Assembly: GCA_045589955.1 (NCBI GenBank)
Contig: JAZNQD010000047.1
Coordinates: 1-5,618, forward strand
Length of the DNA stretch: 5,618 bases
Reading direction: 5' to 3'
Source: CAJGCS01 sp045589955
GTDB lineage: Bacteria; Bacillota_I; Bacilli_A; ML615J-28; CAG-313
Position 1 is the first letter of the stretch. The number at the start of each line of letters is the position of its first letter. Positions 1 to 4,554 of this stretch are shown piece by piece. The position numbers were made by a program, and so were the translations under genes. The notes under the pieces are model-generated. The model saw only the letters and a program-made list of their open reading frames with translations. It searched no databases and was not told the origin of the DNA.

Positions 1-1388
1 GGTTCCACACATTCAATAGCTTTCAAAATATGCTCATTACTAATACCACTATCATGTGCTAATTCAGTAGCTACATACTTGGTAAATCTTGTCTGATACA
101 ATAAAAGACTTGATTTATTTACACTATGGACATATGGTAAACGGTTAAACTCGTTTATGTCCTCTCCATGGTCTTGGTAGTAGTAAATCCATTCTTTCCA
201 TAAATCATTTATCCACTCTGTAGAAACTTCGGATTCATATATTATTTCCACATTAATCAACCAATCCACATTAATGTTATATGTTGTATTAATATTCTCT
301 AGTACATGATTAATCATAATGTTTGGGTTATCAACACTCATTAAATAATCATAATCTTCTTTAAAATAATTTATGAATAATTTACCAAAGTCTACTAATC
401 CATTTTTCCAATTATATATTTCTCTTATATCCTCCTCCGTTTTAAAATCTTCATCAAACCATAATTTAATCAACCTGTCCTTTAAAGCATGTACAACTGT
501 AGCACGGTCATTCCAAGTAATACATAAAAGACTATTATTCTCTTGCATTAAATTGGTCCCTGTTGTATCACTACTTATTTGTGGTAAGTTTTTGTCAAAA
601 TGTAGTTTAATTAAATCTTCGAATTCCCTTTTAAAATTACTTTTTTGGGATAATATTTTACTATTAGATTCATCTACCAGATTAATACCAACAACAGTAT
701 TTAATTTATTCCTTAATCCAGGCATTGACTGGATAGAAGGAGATTCATTAAAATTTATTGTCTTGGTTTCATCATAAACATTTCTACATAAGTTAATTAA
801 TCCTGTTTTGAATGCTTTAGGTTTGCCTTCAAGTATACAGGCTTTAACAACTTCACGAGGGTATTTATGATCATCTCGTAGTAATCTTATGAATGGCGAT
901 AAAAGTAGATATTTGAAGATTATCTTATGTTCATTAGTCAAATAATTATTACACCAATCTAAAACTTCATTAATAGTTTTAACATCCATATTACTATTAA
1001 TAGTAATTAAATCCATTTCAGCTTTGGTTTTAAATCCACCAACCAAATACCTTTCAGTTACATCGAAACCAATATCTGTGTCGAGATGCTCTATTACTTC
1101 GGTTGTGTTCTTTTTATTTGAACCAATACTCATATTACTTATTTTGTCAATGATTGTTGGTTTATTACCAGTAACTAAACCAGCTCTTTCAAATCGTAAA
1201 TAATATACTCCGGGACTATCATAACTCGTCCCTTTTTGTATATAAAAATCTATAATTTTATCCCCAATCATTAATCTTTCTTCGTCTTTCTTTAATCGCT
1301 TATATATTTTCCCTGAATTTTGACTATATCCTCCATTATTTAAACTATTATTGATTTTCTCAAGTTTCGTATTGAATAATTCAACCAT
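1..1388 (-). CDS. SF3-like replicative helicase/ATPase, C-terminus beyond the left edge
   Basis: A continuous frame of 462 codons runs from ATG at 1388 to the window edge without a stop, so the C-terminus is missing. An N-terminal part of about 180 residues without recognised motifs precedes an ATPase core: a Walker A-like loop GKPKAFKT (188-195), a Walker B strand VVGINLVDES (232-241, with D239 and E240), and a sensor-1/motif C strand LLCITWND (287-294, with N293). After these comes DRLIKLWFDEDF (304-315), resembling the arginine-containing segment that follows motif C in SF3 (D5/Rep-like) helicases. The order and spacing fit an SF3-like or related AAA+ helicase that unwinds DNA for the adjacent primase. 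Walker A is unusual, with Phe where the last Gly normally stands. The start is firm: AGGAGG at 1400-1395 lies 6 bases upstream, and the ATG overlaps the primase stop (ATGGTTGA), implying coupled translation. SF3 assignment is inference; an ATPase is well supported. Confidence 0.8.
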   Translation of the reverse strand, partial: MVELFNTKLEKINNSLNNGGYSQNSGKIYKRLKKDEERLMIGDKIIDFYIQKGTSYDSPGVYYLRFERAGLVTGNKPTIIDKISNMSIGSNKKNTTEVIEHLDTDIGFDVTERYLVGGFKTKAEMDLITINSNMDVKTINEVLDWCNNYLTNEHKIIFKYLLLSPFIRLLRDDHKYPREVVKACILEGKPKAFKTGLINLCRNVYDETKTINFNESPSIQSMPGLRNKLNTVVGINLVDESNSKILSQKSNFKREFEDLIKLHFDKNLPQISSDTTGTNLMQENNSLLCITWNDRATVVHALKDRLIKLWFDEDFKTEEDIREIYNWKNGLVDFGKLFINYFKEDYDYLMSVDNPNIMINHVLENINTTYNINVDWLINVEIIYESEVSTEWINDLWKEWIYYYQDHGEDINEFNRLPYVHSVNKSSLLLYQTRFTKYVATELAHDSGISNEHILKAIECVE

Positions 1389-2223
1389 TTAAAACCTCCT
1401 TTATTCTTTTTCCAACTTCATGTTTGTCTTCGGGATTTAGATTTTCTTTCATTGCTACAAATTGATAAGCTGTTAAACTTAAATTACATGTGCTACAATG
1501 AAATATACCTTCCTTCCATAAAACCGCTGATGGATTTTTATCTGAATGGAATGGACAATAAACAATATAACGATTACCTAAATCACTTTTTACATCTATA
1601 TTATAATGATTAATCAAAGCTAATGCATCCAACTTATCATTATATTCACGTTTAACTCTTATAGTTTTTCTTAAATTTTCTTCTTCAAATACTTTATCTG
1701 CTTCTTTAAAATGCTCTTCTAATTCATAATTAAAAACAATATTATCTGTTAAAGGTTTACATTCATTACCAGACTTTGGATTAATACTTAATGGTATTCT
1801 ACATAATCTTAAACCATTATTAAATACTGCATGGTCTACAGTTTCATATCCATGTCCAGCAACTACTTTTTCCATATATGCACGATAATTTTTTAAAATA
1901 AAAGGTTCGTGCCATAATATAACATGTGCTCCTTTATTTCCTGATTCTTGCATATATGGTGATAATCCTTTTTCTTTTAAAAATTCATAAAAATCTTTTG
2001 CTTCACTTATTGCTTTTTCTGGTTCTTCTTTATCGTCAAAGTCAAAAAATAAACAATCTCTTAAACCATCTTTGCGGATAATATTGAAATACAAATTTGT
2101 ATTATTATATTTCCGTTGTAGTTTAAATAGGTCGTCAATATCCTGTCCACGTCTTTTCCTCCAGAATAAATGCTTAATTTGGTGGGTATTATTAAGATAA
2201 TCAAGTAATTCTTTTACATTCAT
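1381..2223 (-). CDS. Archaeo-eukaryotic primase (PriS/PrimPol-like) with C-terminal CHC2-type zinc finger
   Basis: This 280-residue protein probably makes primers for replication of the element. The AEP catalytic core shows motif I FFDFDD (59-64; D61 and D63 are metal ligands), motif II SGNKGAHV (94-101; H100), and a motif III region with VDHAVF (129-134) followed by RLCRIPLSINPKSG (139-152), matching the RLxRxPxSxxxKxG nucleotide-binding segment of PriS/LigD-type AEPs. After a charged linker, residues 222-247 hold CPFH...HCSTC (C223, H226, C243, C246), with DKNPS after the first pair. This is the pattern of the DnaG CHC2 zinc-binding domain, but placed C-terminally instead of N-terminally. 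GAGGAGGTGA (2236-2227 region) sits just upstream of the ATG. The stop overlaps the helicase start, so the two are co-translated. The AEP core and the zinc finger are both seen directly; whether it also acts as a polymerase is unknown. Confidence 0.9.
   Translation of the reverse strand: MNVKELLDYLNNTHQIKHLFWRKRRGQDIDDLFKLQRKYNNTNLYFNIIRKDGLRDCLFFDFDDKEEPEKAISEAKDFYEFLKEKGLSPYMQESGNKGAHVILWHEPFILKNYRAYMEKVVAGHGYETVDHAVFNNGLRLCRIPLSINPKSGNECKPLTDNIVFNYELEEHFKEADKVFEEENLRKTIRVKREYNDKLDALALINHYNIDVKSDLGNRYIVYCPFHSDKNPSAVLWKEGIFHCSTCNLSLTAYQFVAMKENLNPEDKHEVGKRIKEVLNG
1395..1400 (-). promoter_or_regulatory. Ribosome binding site of the helicase gene
   Basis: AGGAGG, 6 bases before ATG at 1388 and inside the last codons of the primase. 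It fixes the helicase start even though the gene overlaps the primase stop by 8 bases. Confidence 0.8.
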
Positions 2224-2238
2224 TTTTCACCTCCTCGA

Positions 2239-2697
2239 CTATAAAATCCACTTTTGAAAACCAACTTCTTTAGTTAAACGATTATCAGTGAAACTTACAA
2301 ATTTAATGTTATTAAAACCATTCATGGATTTGCTAATTACTTGTATCTTTAATATTTGTAGACTATTTAACCAATCGATGATTTCTTGAAAGTTTATATC
2401 GTGTAACTGTGTGATATTATCATCAACAGGAATATCATTGGATTCACGATAGAATTTGACTAGTTCAAATGTGTTCCAATATTTATTATTTAGTAATTTC
2501 TGTTCAGGAAAATCAAACATTAAAAAATACAAATAACAAGTCGCATATCCATAATCAAGCATTAATCTTATGAATTTGTTTCCTTTTCGGTTCTCCCAGA
2601 ATTCTGCATTTGGTATTCCTGCTAGTCTCTGTCCTATTTTTAATTGTTGAAGGTTCCACAGTTTTTTAACTGGTTTGTCTAAAACATATTTAGTCAT
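2239..2697 (-). CDS. Unrecognised protein (about 152 aa) just upstream of the primase
   Basis: I do not recognise this protein. From ATG at 2697 it has 152 residues; an in-frame GTG at 2709 would add four (156 aa). Neither start has a good ribosome binding site, so translation may depend on coupling to the 28-residue gene whose stop lies at 2716-2714. It is rich in aromatic residues (several Trp, Tyr and Phe) and Asn, with no membrane segment, zinc-binding cysteines or ATPase motif. The last 60 residues alternate a helix (EIIDWLNSLQ) with hydrophobic strands (ILKIQVISKS, NIKFVSFTDN), which could be a winged-helix fold, but that is only a guess. It ends 15 bases before the primase ATG and shares its direction, so an accessory replication role such as origin binding or helicase loading is possible from context alone. 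Confidence 0.7.
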   Translation of the reverse strand: MTKYVLDKPVKKLWNLQQLKIGQRLAGIPNAEFWENRKGNKFIRLMLDYGYATCYLYFLMFDFPEQKLLNNKYWNTFELVKFYRESNDIPVDDNITQLHDINFQEIIDWLNSLQILKIQVISKSMNGFNNIKFVSFTDNRLTKEVGFQKWIL

Positions 2698-2713
2698 ATT
2701 TAACCACACTCTT

Positions 2714-2800
2714 TTATTTGTAATAATAATTTGTGATACAGATTAATCCGCTCAGGATAATCCACAAACAAATTATAAAAGCTATTGTATCGTAAATCAT
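2714..2800 (-). CDS. 28-aa single-span membrane micropeptide
   Basis: ATG at 2800 is preceded by a strong ribosome binding site, GAGGTGAT at 2812-2805, which contains the TGA stop of the gene before it. The peptide starts MIYDTIAFIICLWIIL and ends with NYYYK. Residues about 6-23 are almost wholly hydrophobic, so it is probably a single transmembrane helix. The stop TAA falls 4 bases before the alternative GTG start of the 152/156-residue gene. It resembles the preceding 32-residue peptide (shared pattern MIxDxI..II.LWI....LI), suggesting tandem duplication. Function unknown. Gene reality rests on the ribosome binding site, fit to the neighbours and likeness to its neighbour. Confidence 0.65.
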   Translation of the reverse strand: MIYDTIAFIICLWIILSGLICITNYYYK

Positions 2801-2804
2801 TGTA

Positions 2805-2812
2805 ATCACCTC
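2805..2812 (-). promoter_or_regulatory. Ribosome binding site fused to a stop codon (28-aa gene)
   Basis: GAGGTGAT lies before ATG at 2800 and includes the TGA stop of the 32-residue gene. Ribosomes finishing that gene stop on the binding site of the next, a compact device for coupled translation. Confidence 0.7.
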
Positions 2813-2904
2813 TTTTCAATTGTAAAATTACATTTAATTATATATACTATTAACCACATTAAAATCCATAAAGTAATAATACAAATAATATCACAAATCA
2901 TCAT
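2806..2904 (-). CDS. 32-aa single-span membrane micropeptide
   Basis: The frame opens with two ATGs (2904 and 2901) directly after the TAA of the 60-residue gene. A GGGGA tract (2915-2911 region) inside the end of that gene can serve as ribosome binding site. The peptide has a hydrophobic run from about residue 6 to 24 (IICIITLWILMWLIVYIIK), Cys at several positions, and a short basic tail ending EKR, consistent with one membrane span. Its last codons and TGA stop form the AGAGGTGA binding site of the next gene. Comparison with the next peptide (MIYD versus MICD) favours the second ATG, giving 31 residues. Function unknown. Confidence 0.6.
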   Translation of the reverse strand: MMICDIICIITLWILMWLIVYIIKCNFTIEKR

Positions 2905-2907
2905 TAA

Positions 2908-3090
2908 TTATTCCCCTTCTATGTTTTCTAATTTGGCTTCCAATTCTTTTATTCTTTTATCTTGGGAATTTAAAATTTTAACGAGTTCATCATTCCTTAG
3001 TGGTCTATCAGTGTATCCTTCACCAATATACTCGCCAATATCTGAATACTGATATTGTACTAATTCATTTACTCTATATTTTTCAATCAT
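2908..3090 (-). CDS. 60-aa unrecognised soluble protein with C-terminal helix
   Basis: I do not recognise this protein. The start at 3090 is chosen because a full GGAGGTGA (3106-3099) lies 8 bases upstream. The longer frame from ATG at 3108 would place that binding site inside its own first codons. The protein begins MIEKYRVNEL, has a Tyr/Gly-rich middle (YQYSDIGEYIGEGYTD) and ends in a charged helix from about residue 31 (NDELVKILNSQDKRIKELEA) with heptad-like Leu/Ile spacing, so it may form a short coiled coil. It sits between two membrane micropeptides in a translationally coupled string: its binding site contains the stop of the 26-residue gene, and its own TAA is followed 3 bases later by the next ATG. 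Confidence 0.7.
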   Translation of the reverse strand: MIEKYRVNELVQYQYSDIGEYIGEGYTDRPLRNDELVKILNSQDKRIKELEAKLENIEGE

Positions 3091-3098
3091 TTTTATAT

Positions 3099-3106
3099 TC
3101 ACCTCC
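3099..3106 (-). promoter_or_regulatory. Ribosome binding site fused to a stop codon; decides the 60-aa gene start
   Basis: GGAGGTGA is a full-length match to the expected 16S 3' end. It ends in the TGA stop of the 26-residue gene and lies 8 bases before ATG at 3090. It shows that the upstream in-frame ATG at 3108 is not the start, because the element would then be coding. Confidence 0.8.
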
Positions 3107-3179
3107 ATATTTTATCGGATAATTCTACAACTATGATTAATATTATACCTAAAACGATTATAGATATACCACTACTCAT
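3099..3179 (-). CDS. 26-aa single-span membrane micropeptide
   Basis: ATG at 3179 follows the TAA (3183-3181) of the 64-residue membrane protein by one base. An AGGAAGTG element (3193-3186), a weaker relative of AGGAGGTG, is 6 bases upstream. The peptide starts MSSGISIIVLGIILIIVV and ends ELSDKIWR. Residues 5-18 form a continuous Ile/Leu/Val run, short but sufficient for one membrane helix, with a charged tail. Its TGA stop is part of the GGAGGTGA binding site of the 60-residue gene, a tight link that supports it as a real gene. Function unknown. Confidence 0.6.
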   Translation of the reverse strand: MSSGISIIVLGIILIIVVELSDKIWR

Positions 3180-3180
3180 T

Positions 3181-3375
3181 TTAAACACTTCCTATAGTAT
3201 TATAGACGTGCTCTGCCTGGAATGCAGGAATAGCTAACAAACATCCAATAATGAACATACTAAATAATACGATGATTATTATTAGTATTACTAATTGTTT
3301 GTTCTGTAAAAGAAAATTCTTAAGAGTAATCCTTTCATATTTTGGATATAATCTGGCTGGGTCTCTTTTTTTCAT
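3181..3375 (-). CDS. 64-aa single-span membrane protein
   Basis: The N-terminal 26 residues are basic (MKKRDPARLYPKYERITLKN), followed by a strong transmembrane segment at about 28-50 (LVILIIIIVLFSMFIIGCLL) and a short tail of about 14 residues. By the positive-inside rule the N-terminus should face the cytoplasm. It could alternatively be an uncleaved signal anchor. GAGGAG (3386-3381) lies 5 bases before the ATG, and ATGA overlaps the stop of the 174-residue gene, so the two are co-translated. It opens the run of membrane micropeptides. No family is recognised; small single-span proteins in virus early regions can be host-takeover, superinfection or holin-type factors, but nothing here decides that. 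Confidence 0.75.
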   Translation of the reverse strand: MKKRDPARLYPKYERITLKNFLLQNKQLVILIIIIVLFSMFIIGCLLAIPAFQAEHVYNTIGSV

Positions 3376-3896
3376 TGTAACTCCTCTAAATCGTTTCTTA
3401 GTAGATTTAAATATTTTTCAATCATATCGCAGTTATGTATTTGTTTTTCTAACCGTTCAGTTTCCAGTCCAAAAGATTTATTTCTGGTTCTACCAGCTTG
3501 TATTGCTTCATCAACACTATCTCCAAGCATTTTGTAGAGACTGTCGTCTTTTGATTTACAAATACTTTTTTTAACTTGTTGTAAGTTTAATACTTCTTCA
3601 ACGTTTTCTTTTGCTTTAGTGTCTGTTTCTTTTTTACTGGATTCTGCTTGGTTTTTTAATACTTTAACGGCATCAAGTATGTCTAATGCTTCTTTTCCTA
3701 AACTTTTTGCTTCATTTGCTGTTTTACTATTTTTGGTTATTTCAGATTCTAATTCTTTAATTTTAGCTTTGTGTTTTTTATTTTCTGCTTTTACTTCATC
3801 AGCCATTTTAATAGCAGTTTTTGCTTTTAATTCGGCTTCTTCGTACATAGTTATTACTCTTTTTTTACCTAATTTTTTGTATGTTTTTTTATCCAT
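3372..3896 (-). CDS. 174-aa lysine/glutamate-rich helical (coiled-coil-like) protein
   Basis: I do not recognise a family. GGAGATGATT (3910-3901) gives a clear start at 3896. After a basic N-terminus (MDKKTYKKLGKKR), residues about 17-105 are dominated by Lys, Glu, Ala and spaced hydrophobic residues (for example KAKTAIKMADEVKAENKKHK), typical of a long helix or coiled coil. A second helical part ends with RLEKQIHN and LNLLRNDLEELQ. One Cys lies at 113 and one at 156. No membrane segment or enzymatic motif is visible. It overlaps the next gene, a membrane protein, by ATGA, so the pair may work together, for instance a helical protein held at the membrane. That is inference. Structural, scaffold or DNA-binding roles are equally possible. 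Confidence 0.75.
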   Translation of the reverse strand: MDKKTYKKLGKKRVITMYEEAELKAKTAIKMADEVKAENKKHKAKIKELESEITKNSKTANEAKSLGKEALDILDAVKVLKNQAESSKKETDTKAKENVEEVLNLQQVKKSICKSKDDSLYKMLGDSVDEAIQAGRTRNKSFGLETERLEKQIHNCDMIEKYLNLLRNDLEELQ

Positions 3897-3925
3897 AATT
3901 AATCATCTCCATGTTATTTTCTTTT

Positions 3926-4135
3926 TTATAACTCCATTTCCCATCGTGAAATATCTGATTCAATAATAGTATTATATTTTAAATCATTAATATCTATTAT
4001 TCCTTCCTCCAGTTTTTGTTTTAGTGCTAATAATTTTTTCTTTTTAAAAGAACGTTTAATTATTTCATTATCAGCTTTTAAATACCATAAACCTTTTCCT
4101 GATTCTCTTTTCGGTTCAACAGTCATCTTCATCAT
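3926..4135 (-). CDS. About 69-aa basic protein of unknown function
   Basis: I do not recognise this protein. The frame stays open back to an ATG at 4201 (91 aa), but that extension lacks a ribosome binding site and lies over a better-supported 33-residue gene in another frame. Internal ATGs at 4135, 4132 and 4126 fit better; a weak GGATGTG (4145-4139) precedes them, and they overlap the end of the 33-residue gene by 11-20 bases, allowing coupling. The product contains GKGLWYLKADN, then a strongly basic patch (KRSFKKKKLLALKQK) and an acidic C-terminal half (EEGIIDINDL, SDISRWEMEL). The basic helix could bind nucleic acid; that is only a suggestion. The exact start among the three ATGs is not resolved. 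Confidence 0.6.
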   Translation of the reverse strand: MMKMTVEPKRESGKGLWYLKADNEIIKRSFKKKKLLALKQKLEEGIIDINDLKYNTIIESDISRWEMEL

Positions 4136-4217
4136 TAACACATCCATTGTCCGTAATGAAATCTCCATAATCGACTGCATCGTCTGAAATGTCTTTTTCA
4201 TTTAAATAATATATCAT
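4116..4217 (-). CDS. 33-aa strongly acidic small protein
   Basis: GGAGGA (4230-4225) sits 7 bases upstream of ATG at 4217, one of the better binding sites here, and it overlaps the end of the preceding gene, whose TAA is at 4223-4221. The product begins MIYYLNEKDISDDAVDYGDF and ends with NDEDDC. It carries 9 Asp and 2 Glu against a single Lys, for a net charge near -10, with Cys at 26 and 33. The next, basic gene starts within its last codons. Very acidic small viral proteins sometimes mimic DNA or bind basic partners, and the basic neighbour and nearby methyltransferase make this worth noting, but no family is recognised. Confidence 0.55.
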   Translation of the reverse strand: MIYYLNEKDISDDAVDYGDFITDNGCVNDEDDC

Positions 4218-4220
4218 TTT

Positions 4221-4385
4221 TTATTCCTCCGTTATTGTGAATTTATGTAATATTTTTTCTTCTTTAATGTAGTAGAATGTTATTCCTTTATTGTTTTTTG
4301 AAATTAAGACTTCTACATCATTTAGATTCGCAGGTAAAAATCTGCGTGATTTATTTATTTCTTTTAATAGTTCTTTTGCTTTCAT
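4221..4385 (-). CDS. 54-aa unrecognised small protein
   Basis: An AGGAGAT binding site (4401-4395) precedes two ATGs, at 4394 and 4385. The first is too close to it, so 4385 is preferred (54 aa; 57 aa from 4394). The protein begins MKAKELLKEINKSRRFLPAN, followed by strand-like stretches (VEVLISK, ITFYYIKEEK, LHKFTITEE), so an N-terminal helix followed by a small beta sheet is likely. It is predicted soluble. Its first 35 bases overlap the end of the 46-residue gene in another frame, and its end supplies the binding site of the 33-residue gene. Function unknown. Confidence 0.65.
   Translation of the reverse strand: MKAKELLKEINKSRRFLPANLNDVEVLISKNNKGITFYYIKEEKILHKFTITEE
4225..4230 (-). promoter_or_regulatory. 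Ribosome binding site supporting the 33-aa acidic gene
   Basis: GGAGGA lies 7 bases before ATG at 4217, overlapping the last codons of the 54-residue gene. It favours the 33-residue frame over the competing frame that opens at 4201 without any such site. Confidence 0.7.
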
Positions 4386-4491
4386 TTTTATCATATCTCC
4401 TTTTTATTTCTTTCAATCTCTCGTCGACATATTTCAAATACCAATCTTCTTCGGATTGATATAATTCTAAATATTCATCAAAATTCTTCAT
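4351..4491 (-). CDS. 46-aa small charged protein
   Basis: AGGAGATGA (4506-4498) is well placed for ATG at 4491. The product is split in charge: an acidic, aromatic N-terminal half (MKNFDEYLELYQSEEDWYLK) and a very basic C-terminal half (ERLKEIKRRYDK, then KRTIKRNK), probably helical throughout. The last 35 bases overlap the next gene in a different frame, so the basic tail is partly dictated by the A-rich binding site and start of that gene. No family is recognised. It is the first gene after the methyltransferase and follows a short AT-rich spacer. Confidence 0.6.
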   Translation of the reverse strand: MKNFDEYLELYQSEEDWYLKYVDERLKEIKRRYDKNESKRTIKRNK

Positions 4492-4520
4492 TTTTTATCA
4501 TCTCCTTTTTTATTCTTTTT

Positions 4521-4538
4521 TTAATAATTTGTTATTAA
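4521..4538. repeat. Perfect AT-only palindrome in the spacer after the methyltransferase gene
   Basis: Two 7-base arms, TTAATAA and TTATTAA, are separated by 4 bases in the 63-base spacer between the methyltransferase stop (4555) and the 46-residue gene (4491). With only A-T pairs it would be a weak RNA hairpin and is not followed by a T-run on the transcribed sense strand, so it does not look like a terminator. A dimeric-protein operator is possible. In such AT-rich sequence a chance palindrome is also possible. Confidence 0.35.
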
Positions 4539-4554
4539 CACCTCATATCTTTTT

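Noticed and set aside
373..777. 134-codon open frame on the plus strand
   Set aside because: It is fully antisense to the helicase ATPase core, has no binding site, and its Ser/Leu/Phe-rich composition is what the reverse of an AT-rich gene gives.
2838..2850. TATA-box-like TATATATAATT on the minus strand
   Set aside because: It lies within the 32-residue coding frame and such strings are common at this base composition; no matching upstream element or conserved spacing was seen.
3091..3108. Six-residue extension of the 60-residue protein (start at 3108)
   Set aside because: The codons are the GGAGGTGA binding site of the 3090 start and overlap the end of the 26-residue gene.
3251..3574. 107-codon plus-strand frame with hydrophobic stretches
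   Set aside because: Antisense to the 64- and 174-residue genes, no ribosome binding site; Phe/Leu richness is the mirror of Lys/Glu/Asn codons.
3619..3966. 115-codon plus-strand frame resembling a membrane protein
   Set aside because: Antisense shadow of the Lys/Glu-rich 174-residue gene; the apparent membrane segments are reverse-complement artefacts.
4136..4201. N-terminal extension of the 69-residue protein to 91 residues
   Set aside because: No binding site before ATG 4201, and the segment overlaps the better-supported 33-residue gene in another frame.
4277..4459. 60-codon plus-strand frame
   Set aside because: Antisense to the 46- and 54-residue genes, both of which have good binding sites on the minus strand.
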